Positions 44,268 to 52,042 of a stretch of DNA of 64,000 bases are shown in pieces (within the stretch, counting starts at the first letter, position 1; each line of letters begins with the position of its first letter). The stretch is from Rhodobacteraceae bacterium HTCC2083 (lineage in GTDB: Bacteria; Pseudomonadota; Alphaproteobacteria; Rhodobacterales; Rhodobacteraceae): positions 376,017 to 440,016 of the forward strand of contig DS995276.1 in the NCBI GenBank assembly GCA_000156115.1. The letters run 5' to 3'. The notes under the pieces were generated by a model that saw only the letters and a program-made list of their open reading frames with translations, searched no databases and was not told the origin of the DNA. The position numbers were made by a program, and so were the translations under genes.

Positions 44268-44846
44268 ATGTCGAAAAAAACTTTACGAAGCTTGAGAAAA
44301 CCTACAAAGCGAACCGCTAAAAAACCTGCGCACACGGCCAATGAAACAACGGTACGATTGATGCACGGGCTCTCGGAGGTCCCTGCACTGCAAGTCATTA
44401 ACGTTTTAAATGAAATGCTGATAGATGCGACAGATCCATCAATCCGCACGGCTATTCTGGATGCACGGGTACAAGTATTGCGCGCCCGCACAGGCGCCAG
44501 CAACGCAGGTCGAGATGTCAAGCATGACACAACGCTTTCTGATTTATTCCGAGACAAATTCCCAAAGATGCAGCTACGCTGGTCAGCACACGACGCTGAT
44601 GACACCATCCATGATCTGGAAGAGCACAACCGCGAGCCTTCAGATGAAATGGTTCAAATGCTACTGCTTGAAAAGTACACGCATCAAGGTTTCGAACTGC
44701 CAATCGGGGCTATTCTTGCGGCCCCAAAAGAGGTCGCCGAACAGCTCTTCGCGACAGGTGTGAGCGAACTTTACACACCTGAACCAGCGCCACAAAGCGA
44801 AGGCGATGATACAGAAGTCGCTTCTCAGGTTCTCGATGGCACCTAG
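44268..44846 (+). CDS. hypothetical protein divergent from flgB, 192 aa
   Basis: The ATG at 44268 (MSKKTLRSLRKPTKRTAKK) has GGAGCTGAG upstream; the longer frame to 44184 overlaps flgB and is rejected. The product has a strongly basic first 25 residues. A helical middle (EVPALQVINVLNEMLIDATD), an acidic stretch (HDADDTIHDLEEHNREPSDE) and a hydrophobic-patched end (GFELPIGAILAAPKEVAEQL) follow. It has no membrane helix. The family is unknown to me. Its position in front of fliD, opposite flgB, suggests a flagellar accessory or export-chaperone role (inference only). Confidence 0.65.
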   Translation: MSKKTLRSLRKPTKRTAKKPAHTANETTVRLMHGLSEVPALQVINVLNEMLIDATDPSIRTAILDARVQVLRARTGASNAGRDVKHDTTLSDLFRDKFPKMQLRWSAHDADDTIHDLEEHNREPSDEMVQMLLLEKYTHQGFELPIGAILAAPKEVAEQLFATGVSELYTPEPAPQSEGDDTEVASQVLDGT

Positions 44847-44866
44847 ACGAGTGACGCAGCAGTCGA

Positions 44867-44894
44867 TGAAGTAGCGACAGAGTAACGCCGATAA
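44867..44894 (+). promoter_or_regulatory. candidate sigma-28 (FliA) promoter
   Basis: TGAAG at 44867-44871 and a perfect GCCGATAA -10 box at 44887-44894 are separated by 15 bases, close to the FliA consensus TAAAG-N14-GCCGATAA. The site lies just upstream of the small ORF at 44909 and could also serve fliD. Confidence 0.55.
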
Positions 44895-44908
44895 TGTGAG
44901 GGCATAAA

Positions 44909-45010
44909 ATGAGCAATTCTTTAGTCGGTCTCAGCTTCATTGCGTTGTTAACCGCCGGCACATTGCGCGACTGCGCCAATCTGACAAGATATTTAAAAGG
45001 AAACATATGA
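44909..45010 (+). CDS. very small ORF, 33 aa, coupled to the next gene
   Basis: The ATG at 44909 is preceded by GTGAGGG. The peptide (MSNSLVGLSFIALLTAGTLR and 13 more residues) is hydrophobic at its N-terminus. Its TGA overlaps an ATG at 45007 in an ATGA, a sign of translational coupling. A good sigma-28-type -10 box lies 15 bp upstream. It resembles no family I know. It could be a real small membrane peptide or a leader ORF. Confidence 0.4.
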   Translation: MSNSLVGLSFIALLTAGTLRDCANLTRYLKGNI

Positions 45011-45014
45011 GTGT

Positions 45015-45254
45015 TTGGGGGTACATGCCCCTTTCGAGCGGGTCACCTTCGAAAAACTTTCTATCGGTCAGCAATGCAAAATCCTCGGCGCAGAGCCCAC
45101 AAAGTCAAAGATCACCTTTGCCAGCGACGACGTCTTGATTGCAGATTGGGGGCGCACGCAGCTGTCTATCCAACGCGAAACAGGTGCGATCACGACAATT
45201 AATAATGGAATTATGCGCACGCATAACTACAAAGTCATGAAATTTCGCATGTAA
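45015..45254 (+). CDS. small hypothetical protein before fliD, start uncertain
   Basis: The frame from TTG at 45015 encodes about 79 residues (GVHAPFERVTFEKLSIGQQC and onwards), ending in RTHNYKVMKFRM. The best initiation signal (AAGGA, then ATG at 45007 coupled to the preceding ORF) is in another frame. One extra G in the GGGGG run at 45016-45020 would join that ATG to this frame. Either TTG is the start or there is a frameshift or sequencing error in the G run. The function is unknown; position suggests the fliD transcript. Confidence 0.5.
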   Translation: MGVHAPFERVTFEKLSIGQQCKILGAEPTKSKITFASDDVLIADWGRTQLSIQRETGAITTINNGIMRTHNYKVMKFRM

Positions 45255-45277
45255 ATACAAACAAATTCTAACACGCG

Positions 45278-45305
45278 CTAAATGTTGGCGCATCACTGAC
45301 GTTTA
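45278..45305 (+). promoter_or_regulatory. weak candidate sigma-28 promoter before fliD
   Basis: CTAAA at 45278-45282, 15 bases, then GACGTTTA at 45298-45305 resembles CTAAA-N15-GCCGATAA only in part. It lies 23 bp before the fliD start. Low confidence. Confidence 0.3.
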
Positions 45306-45328
45306 TAAAGGCTAAGGGAGTCTCAGCC

Positions 45329-46978
45329 ATGGCGGAAATGAAGACTGATATTCTATCGGCGCTCAGTCAGAACGGCAGCGGCATCCAGCTGCAAAGCCTT
45401 GCCAGCAGCCTCGTAGAGGCCGAGACAAACAGCGACCGCGTTTTAACAGAACGCCGTGTTGAAGACGCCAACACGTCGATCTCTGCTATGGGACTTTTGT
45501 CGTCTCAATTGGGCCTGTTCAAAGCAGGCATGGCCAGTACTGCTGAATCCGCGTCACGCGTTGCCAGCTCAACGACGAACGCCGTCTCCATCGAAGTCAC
45601 CATGGAAGCGCTCGCTTCTGATGTCTCTGCTGTTGTGGAGGTAAACACCCTTGCCACCTCTCAGGTCCTTTCGATCAATTTTGACACCAACACGAACACC
45701 AGTACTCTATTGAGAGGGACGAGCATTTCGCTTGCGACTGACAATGCTATGACCCCACTCAATATTCCAATTGATGGAACCAACAACACGCTGACAGGGT
45801 TTACCCGTTCTTTAAACAGTATCGATGGCATGTCTGCGTCCTTAATCAACACCGGTGAGAGCATGGCTTTCATTATCAAAACCGATGCAGGTGTTATCAA
45901 CGCACTAAACGACGATTCCATCCGCTCTATCAAGGAGGCGTTGGGCCTCACCGCCAATGGCACCGAAGGCCAAAGCGATGCTACTAACAATCCTATGGGG
46001 ATTTCGAGCGATCTTGTCGCTGCGACAGATGCCAATTTTACAGTCGATGGTGTCAACGTCACACGTGAAAGCAATGTAATCGAAGATCTGTTCACCGGTC
46101 ATCGCATAACGCTCAATTCTATTGGAACCTCAACGTTGATTTCAAACGAAAGCAACACATCCGTGCGCGAACGGATCTCGCAATTCTTAGCTGAAGTTAA
46201 CACCCTCAAAGACTACCTCAAAACCGCAACCCAACGTGGGCTTAACGGCGCAGAAGAAGGGTCTCTTGCTGGCGACGTAGCTGCGCAGTCGATTTTAAGC
46301 AAAATGGGTCGTCTCACAACAGAACCGATTTCCGGCTTTGGCGAGCAACCAGTATATCTCGCGCAGTTGGGCATTAAAACTGAACTTGATGGCAGACTTA
46401 CACTTGATGAGGCCTCCTTTGAGCGCGCAATGGAAAAGAACCCAGAGATCGCTGAGGCTCTTTTTGCCTCTCAGTACGGCTCCAATGATCCCGGGATCGC
46501 AGTAACAGGGCTTTCCTTCGCACCGCCGAAAGCAGGGTCATACGCCTTGGTCTATGATCCAAACACCACGCCCCCTTCTGCAACGCTGGATGGCGAAAAT
46601 CTGGACATCAGCTTGGATAGCAATGGCAAGACAACCCTTCGTTCCTCTTTGGGCGACACGAACGGCATGACGATAACACTTGAAAACGAACAAGCCGTCT
46701 CCGCAAACGTGCGCTATGGCGTCAGCTTAACCAACAGTCTCGAAACATATAGTGATGCACTGATCGGCGCGGGTGGGTTGCTTGCAAGGCGCGAAACCGA
46801 ACTGACCGAAGATCTGCAAGACTTTGAAAAGGACCTGATCGCCATTGAAGAGCGGGTCAGCCTTCTCACAGAGCGCTACAACATCGAGTTTGGACGCATG
46901 GAAGCGATGATCGCCAGCATCAATGAAACTGGCGAATACATGGAAGCTTTAGTCGATTCTTGGAACCAAGATAACTAG
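45329..46978 (+). CDS. fliD: flagellar filament cap protein FliD
   Basis: The 549-residue product has a helical N-terminus (LQSLASSLVEAETNSDRVLT) and a beta-rich middle with a flagellin-IN-like repeat. The FliD C-terminal domain reads LGDTNGMTITLENEQAVSAN, RETELTEDLQDFEKDLIAIE and RYNIEFGRMEAMIASINETG. FliD (HAP2) caps the filament and guides flagellin folding. AAGGGAG upstream supports the ATG. The gene is convergent with the response regulator, only 9 bp apart. No fliS or flagellin gene follows. Confidence 0.93.
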   Translation: MAEMKTDILSALSQNGSGIQLQSLASSLVEAETNSDRVLTERRVEDANTSISAMGLLSSQLGLFKAGMASTAESASRVASSTTNAVSIEVTMEALASDVSAVVEVNTLATSQVLSINFDTNTNTSTLLRGTSISLATDNAMTPLNIPIDGTNNTLTGFTRSLNSIDGMSASLINTGESMAFIIKTDAGVINALNDDSIRSIKEALGLTANGTEGQSDATNNPMGISSDLVAATDANFTVDGVNVTRESNVIEDLFTGHRITLNSIGTSTLISNESNTSVRERISQFLAEVNTLKDYLKTATQRGLNGAEEGSLAGDVAAQSILSKMGRLTTEPISGFGEQPVYLAQLGIKTELDGRLTLDEASFERAMEKNPEIAEALFASQYGSNDPGIAVTGLSFAPPKAGSYALVYDPNTTPPSATLDGENLDISLDSNGKTTLRSSLGDTNGMTITLENEQAVSANVRYGVSLTNSLETYSDALIGAGGLLARRETELTEDLQDFEKDLIAIEERVSLLTERYNIEFGRMEAMIASINETGEYMEALVDSWNQDN

Positions 46979-46987
46979 GCCAGCACC

Positions 46988-47638
46988 TTAAAGGAGGGAC
47001 CGTTCACGGCTGATGATAGCCGCATGCGCACGATTGCGCGCCCCAAGCTTTTTACAGATTGCACGCATGTGCATCTTCACAATGACCTCGGTTGCGCCCA
47101 TGTCGCGAGCAATCTCTTTGTTCGTCATTCCATTCGCGGCGCGCCGCAGGACATAAAGTTCTTTATCGGTCAAACCATGTTTGTTCTCAACGTCCGTCAT
47201 GGAACCTGGGAAGTCAGCACCAACTGGAACGAAAATCTGACCTGAGCAGATCAGTTCAATAATACTTCCAAGTGAGCGCAGCGGCATCGTCTTGGCAATG
47301 AGACCGCGCACACCAAGTTCAATTGCTTTATCTAGCACATGCCTATCAACTTGGCCCGTGAACAATACAACATGCCCGTCCCGTGCGGCACGAACGACTT
47401 GCGCAACGCTATCCAGCCCGGACATTCCGGGCATACGCAAATCCAAGAGGACAATATCGAACTTATCACGACCTAAAAGCTTCAGCAGCGATTCCAAATC
47501 GTAGCAGCATGAGGTCTCAAACCCCTCATCCCCACCAAGCATCGAGGAAACTGCATCTGCGAGCAACTTGTGATCGTCCGCAATCGCAACCCTCAAGATC
47601 GTTCCGCTATCGTCGTCATCATCATCATTCAAGTTCAT
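46988..47638 (-). CDS. NarL/LuxR-family response regulator
   Basis: The 216-residue protein has a receiver domain and a LuxR-type HTH. The receiver has acidic pair DDHKLL at 21-22, phospho-acceptor Asp66 in DIVLLDLRMPG and conserved Lys in IAKTM. The HTH (LTDKELYVLRRAANGMTNKE, VIVKMHMRAICKKLGARNRA) lies at about 155-210. A run of six Asp at residues 5-10 is unusual. It lies between fliD and a divergent hybrid-kinase operon, so it is the likely output of that phosphorelay. Confidence 0.9.
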   Translation of the reverse strand: MNLNDDDDDDSGTILRVAIADDHKLLADAVSSMLGGDEGFETSCCYDLESLLKLLGRDKFDIVLLDLRMPGMSGLDSVAQVVRAARDGHVVLFTGQVDRHVLDKAIELGVRGLIAKTMPLRSLGSIIELICSGQIFVPVGADFPGSMTDVENKHGLTDKELYVLRRAANGMTNKEIARDMGATEVIVKMHMRAICKKLGARNRAHAAIISRERSLL

Positions 47639-47902
47639 TCTATCATCCTAAAAACTTATCAAAATTACCAACAACCAGCAGGGTGTCAAAAAAAAAACTG
47701 ATACTACAAACTTGTGAACTTTCCGCTATAGTTCGAGTGCGCCGTACAACTTAAGAAACTCTTACGCTCTTTTTTCTCAAAACACAGCAGTTAACCACAG
47801 AATTTATCAAATTAACGCTTAATATATCTTTTGATACATAGTTCTTTTCTTTTAGATATATCTTAAAGAAACATATCAAACCATAGTGGCAAGGAAACTA
47901 AA

Positions 47903-48382
47903 ATGACCCAATTTATAAAGACAGTTATAACAGTATTGTCTTTCGCTGCGCTGCCCACCCTTGCGTCTCCGCAAGACATACTTAGCGTCACGAATGGTGA
48001 TCTGACGATCGAGTTTACCAAAGACGACATTGCAAAGTTGGACCGAACCACTTTTGAAACAACAACAATCTGGGCCGAAGGAAAAATTGAATTCTCCGGA
48101 CCATCTTTGCTGTCCATCGTTGGCCTTGCCGACATCACCGAGGGTGTTCTCACTCTGACCGCTGTCAATGACTACATCATCGAAATTCCAGTTGCCGACA
48201 TCACAGATGAAACGCCTATCATCGCCTATCTGATGAATGGCAAACCATTCAGTCGTCGTGAAAAAGGGCCATACTGGGTCGTTTATCCATACGACTCTGA
48301 TGTTAAGTACCAAAATGAAGAGATCTATGCGCAAAGCATCTGGCAGCTCCTTTCAATCGAGAAAAATGAAGAAGAATCGTAA
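47903..48382 (+). CDS. periplasmic protein with molybdopterin-oxidoreductase-like fold
   Basis: The 159-residue product has a signal peptide (FIKTVITVLSFAALPTLASP). The body resembles the small oxidored-molyb (SUOX-fold) proteins: ILSVTNGDLTIEFTKDDIAK, GPSLLSIVGL, PIIAYLMNGKPFSRREKGPY and WVVYPYD. The cofactor-binding Cys of catalytic members is not seen, so it is probably not an enzyme. It ends 4 bp before the hybrid kinase and may be its periplasmic ligand-sensing partner (inference). Confidence 0.75.
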   Translation: MTQFIKTVITVLSFAALPTLASPQDILSVTNGDLTIEFTKDDIAKLDRTTFETTTIWAEGKIEFSGPSLLSIVGLADITEGVLTLTAVNDYIIEIPVADITDETPIIAYLMNGKPFSRREKGPYWVVYPYDSDVKYQNEEIYAQSIWQLLSIEKNEEES

Positions 48383-48386
48383 GTAA

Positions 48387-50882
48387 ATGAGAACTCGGCT
48401 CCGTAAACAGCGATCTAGAATTCGCAATTTGTCTGCAATGACACTGTTCACGCTGCTCGTGTTCGCTTTCTTTATTCTGCTGATCGGTGGCAGAGCACTG
48501 AAAACACAAATTGACCAATTGGCTGTTGCGTCGTCTGACAACTTGGGATGGAACATTTCGCAAGTAAATGTCGACTATAAGAATTTTTTGGCTAACGTAT
48601 TAGAGCCTATGACCCCTGGCTCAGAAGACGGTGTTGAAATTTCAGCGGCCGAGTTCTTAAAGCTCCAAATTGCATTCGATATTTTTTACAGTCGGGTCGA
48701 CGTGATTGGGGCCGCCTTAACGCGTCTCGCCACACCCCTTGCAGGAAGGGATGACTATAACTTTGTCGTTCGAAAGAGGGAAAAGCTTGCGGAAATCATT
48801 GACGGCATGAGAGCGCCAACGCATGACGACGTCTATCAGTTTTACCTCGTCGCAAAAGTCGCGGAACCACACATAAGAACCATCACAACGCGCGGCCTGC
48901 AAAGCCTTTCAACGGCCCAGACCGAAATACGCGCAAAGCAATACGACACCTTTACGCGATTTCATGCGTCCTCGTTCATCATTTTAGGCTTCGTTTTACT
49001 TTCATGCCTCCTAGCATTTCGCTTATGGCGAGACTTGGAAGAACGCAGTCGCAATATTGAAGTCTCTGCAACAAATGTAAGAAACGCTTTTGAAGCTGCA
49101 CAATCCGCCGTGATCTTAATGGATTCAGACGGCTTGATCATCCAATGCAACGATGCAGCCACGACATACTTCGGAACGGTTCAAGAGGATATTCTTGGCC
49201 TAGATTTTGTACATGGGCTTCTCGACATTGATAGTGTCAACGAGTTTTTACTCTATCAAAAAACGCCTTTCACGCACACGATCCGACTAATTGCGCGATC
49301 TTCAGACTACAAACAATTTCCGATCGAAATGTCAGGCGTTTGGACGAAAGACGTTGAAGGGCTTGATACCTATATTATCTATCTCACAGATATCTCCGAA
49401 CAGCTTGCTGCTGAAGAAAAACTCAAAACATCCCGTGATGAAGCCAAAGAAGCCTCTAACGCCAAAAGCCGCTTTCTTGCAACGATGAGTCATGAAATGC
49501 GTACACCGCTCCATGGGTTGATAGCGTCGCTCGACATGATCGAAGAAACCAAGCTCACGCAAGCGGATCAAAAGCTCTTCAAGACCGCTCTTGAATGTAG
49601 CAACCGCGCATTGGAACAGGTCACAAGCATTTTGGACCACACGCGTTTGACCCGTATAAAAGAGGTCGCGCAGCCCTTCGCTGTTCGCACTGTGCTTGAG
49701 GACATTCAGGCAGTGCTAACACCTCTCGCGGCGGCCAATGGGAACACCTTGGAGATGACATTCCTCGGTGAGGGCACAGAGTTTCGCTACAAGGGCCTAC
49801 CAGAGGCGTTTTCACGTGTCATGTATAACCTCATTGGCAATGCAATTAAGTTTACCCAAGACGGATCAATTTCGATTGAGATGATTTCGACGAAAGGTGG
49901 CACTGAAAATACACGTTGCTTGAACTTTGTGGTGTCCGATCAAGGAATAGGTATCGCCAACGAAGATAAGGCCCGTATCTTTGAAACCTTCGAAAAAGCG
50001 AAATTCAACGAAGAAGATAGCACCCGTGGCTCTGGCTTAGGGCTTTCAATCGTCAAACATTCGCTCGAGCAGATGGATTCTGAAATTCAAATGACCAGTC
50101 GGCTGGGGCGAGGTAGCAAATTTAAGTTTATGCTTGAGCTGGAAATAGCTGAAGACGGCATCGCAATCGCATCTCCAGACGTTGAATCTGTGGAAAGCAA
50201 AAATGGCTCTCACCAAGTGTTGCAAGGAGCTGTGCTCATTGTGGATGACAACAACATCAACCGCACAGTTTTAGGCGAAATGGTTTCGCGTCTTGGCTAT
50301 GAACCAGAGTGTGTTGCACTTGGGAGCGAAGCCGTTGAAGCCGCAAAGCATGAGGAATACGCACTCATCTTGATGGATGTTAATATGCCAGTCATGGACG
50401 GCTATGAAGCGACGCGCGCAATTCGTTCAAACGCAGGAAAATCCAGAGACTCTATCATTTTAGGCGTCACAGCATTGATCCCAAGCGATCGCGACTACTC
50501 TACTGAATCTGGCATGGACGCTATGTTGGCCAAGCCCCTGACCGCTGACCGTCTAGAACGGGCGATCAACTTACATCTTGGTCAAGCCACGGCCTGTGCG
50601 CCATCCGATGACATTGAACAGCTCGTGGACCCTGTCATTGGCAAAAAACTAAAGGCGCAAAGCATGGTAGATGCGCAAACCGCTCTCAGAGTTCTTATGG
50701 ACCCCACAACGTCCTGGAAAGAGCGCAAAGATGCAGCACATTACGCTGTTGGCTCGACCGGGGTAGTTGGGTTCCTTCAACTCAGCTCTATGCTTTCTGA
50801 CGCAGAAGAAGCGGCCAAACAATCTAATCAAGAGTTGATGGATGTTTGTGTCGAGGAGCTCAAGAAAATATTGACTAACTAG
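48387..50882 (+). CDS. hybrid sensor histidine kinase with receiver and Hpt domains
   Basis: The 831-residue protein has a membrane helix at about 17-36, a periplasmic helical sensor domain of about 150 residues and a second helix at about 195-212. A PAS domain (235-340) and HisKA with His369 in FLATMSHEMRTP follow. The HATPase has NLIGNAIKFT, DQGIGI and GSGLGLSIV. A receiver has Asp near 660 in LILMDVNMPVMDG. A C-terminal Hpt-like helix bundle has AHYAVGSTG near 784. The internal phosphorelay would pass phosphate to the LuxR-type regulator at 46988. Confidence 0.92.
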   Translation: MRTRLRKQRSRIRNLSAMTLFTLLVFAFFILLIGGRALKTQIDQLAVASSDNLGWNISQVNVDYKNFLANVLEPMTPGSEDGVEISAAEFLKLQIAFDIFYSRVDVIGAALTRLATPLAGRDDYNFVVRKREKLAEIIDGMRAPTHDDVYQFYLVAKVAEPHIRTITTRGLQSLSTAQTEIRAKQYDTFTRFHASSFIILGFVLLSCLLAFRLWRDLEERSRNIEVSATNVRNAFEAAQSAVILMDSDGLIIQCNDAATTYFGTVQEDILGLDFVHGLLDIDSVNEFLLYQKTPFTHTIRLIARSSDYKQFPIEMSGVWTKDVEGLDTYIIYLTDISEQLAAEEKLKTSRDEAKEASNAKSRFLATMSHEMRTPLHGLIASLDMIEETKLTQADQKLFKTALECSNRALEQVTSILDHTRLTRIKEVAQPFAVRTVLEDIQAVLTPLAAANGNTLEMTFLGEGTEFRYKGLPEAFSRVMYNLIGNAIKFTQDGSISIEMISTKGGTENTRCLNFVVSDQGIGIANEDKARIFETFEKAKFNEEDSTRGSGLGLSIVKHSLEQMDSEIQMTSRLGRGSKFKFMLELEIAEDGIAIASPDVESVESKNGSHQVLQGAVLIVDDNNINRTVLGEMVSRLGYEPECVALGSEAVEAAKHEEYALILMDVNMPVMDGYEATRAIRSNAGKSRDSIILGVTALIPSDRDYSTESGMDAMLAKPLTADRLERAINLHLGQATACAPSDDIEQLVDPVIGKKLKAQSMVDAQTALRVLMDPTTSWKERKDAAHYAVGSTGVVGFLQLSSMLSDAEEAAKQSNQELMDVCVEELKKILTN

Positions 50883-50934
50883 CCGTTTAAACCCTTGTTC
50901 AGTGCTACCCTAGCAATGTCTTTCTAGCGATCTG

Positions 50935-51432
50935 TTAGTCCTCAAGACTCTCAATTCTGATCTGTCTGAGGCTCCCCTCAACCGCGGACAAGCTCGCCTG
51001 TATCCGCTTCATGAAATGTGTCGTGACATACTGCGCTACAAACTTTGTTGGAGCGGCCAAAACGATTTTTGTGGCGTCACCCTCAAGCGCGGTAAGTTGC
51101 GACAGCCATGCATTAAAAATAGCAGGTTCCTGTTCTCGCAATCTTTCGGCAACAAGCGCCCAACCTGTATTATTGTCAAAGATCGGCATTGTACTATTTG
51201 CACGCATGGGCACAACATTAGAGATTTCTTGCTCGGGGGCCCCCACCATACGTGCCGCAAAGTCAGGCCCAATCGCCTCCCAATGAGGTGCACTTTGCTC
51301 AATAATAGAGTCTAAGTTGATCGAATGCTGCGTTACGCGTCCCCGCCCTGATGCAACAGCAACACTAATCCATCCCAAGCCTCTCATATGGGCGAGCTCT
51401 CTCTTTGCAGTTCGCTCAGTCACACCCCACAT
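50935..51432 (-). pseudogene. 5'-truncated protein with DnaA-N-like domain
   Basis: The first ~55 residues contain a winged-HTH-like segment (VTERTAKRELAHMRGLGWIS). The last ~75 (GWALVAERLREQEPAIFNAW, KIVLAAPTKFVAQYVTTHFM) resemble the N-terminal domain of DnaA. The open frame continues upstream of the ATG into sequence reading GRFGVGQKELARMWG until it meets an IS3-type end, so the true N-terminus is missing. Related proteins occur in replication initiators of Rhodobacteraceae extrachromosomal replicons (the DnaA-like type), but I cannot prove that assignment. It lies 52 bp after the hybrid kinase, convergent to it. Confidence 0.65.
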
Positions 51433-51475
51433 ACGGGCCAGCTCTTTCTGACCGACGCCAAAACGACCCGTAACT

Positions 51476-52042
51476 TCACGACAATCTCTTCGGGCTTTGG
51501 TCTCTTAATGGCCATCTCAGGTCCTCCGCTTTCCTAACTATAGGGGCGGACCACTTCAAAGGGGGAGGCTCAATCGGGAATGACGGTGACGTTAAAAAAT
51601 CCAGCGCTTGTGCGCGTTGCGCCACGTCAACGCGTGCAACGGTCCAAGGTGACCCGCTGGCCGTATGCAACTCTGCGTAATCACCCAATGCAGCGAGCGT
51701 ATCATTGGCGGGATTAAAGCTCACCGAAATCATCCGCACATTCTCGCGCGTTTGGACGAGCGCGTCGCGCAGCTGTGCAAAGTCACTGCCCGCTGTTTGG
51801 CAGATCGTTGGGCAAGTGGTGTAGATAAACTCGACCAACACGATTTCGCTCGATTGGGAGCGCAAGGATTGGGAAGTGCCGGTCATATCCTCAAACATGA
51901 TGTCGGGGACGTAAGGGCGGTGTTTCGCCACCACCACCCTGCGCGCACCTTCGGCTGTAAAAGCCTGCAACCCATCGGTCGCGTGATAAAGGCAGGTGAG
52001 GCCCAGAAGGGCCGCACCTATTGTGAGAGGGATTGAGATCAT
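51476..52042 (-). pseudogene. SCO1/SenC copper chaperone, C-terminally truncated
   Basis: The ATG at 52042 overlaps the stop of the oxidase subunit I gene (ATGA). The product has a membrane anchor (PLTIGAALLGLTCLYHATDG). The thioredoxin-like SCO domain has the copper motif CPTIC in VEFIYTTCPTICQTAGSDFA, then MISVSFNPANDT. The conserved last part with the copper-binding His is missing. After FLTSPSFPIEPP the frame enters the IS3 end and stops at 51476. SCO proteins load the CuA site of subunit II, which is also broken here. Confidence 0.75.
51480..51560 (-). mobile_element. IS3-family left-end remnant with orfA start
   Basis: On the minus strand GGAGGA is followed by ATG at 51515 and MAIKRPKPEEIVVKLR, the typical OrfA start of IS3-family elements in Rhodobacteraceae. 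The frame is lost around 51480, where the DnaA-N-like gene begins. Sequence between about 51520 and 51560 (CCTTTGAAGTGGTCCGCCCC on minus) is probably the IS end. The element has been reduced to about 80 bp and marks a recombination junction. Confidence 0.6.

Noticed and set aside
46398-46583. Antisense and shadow ORFs inside fliD, flgE, flgK, motB and other genes
   Set aside because: They overlap well-supported genes completely, lack start signals and show no family resemblance.
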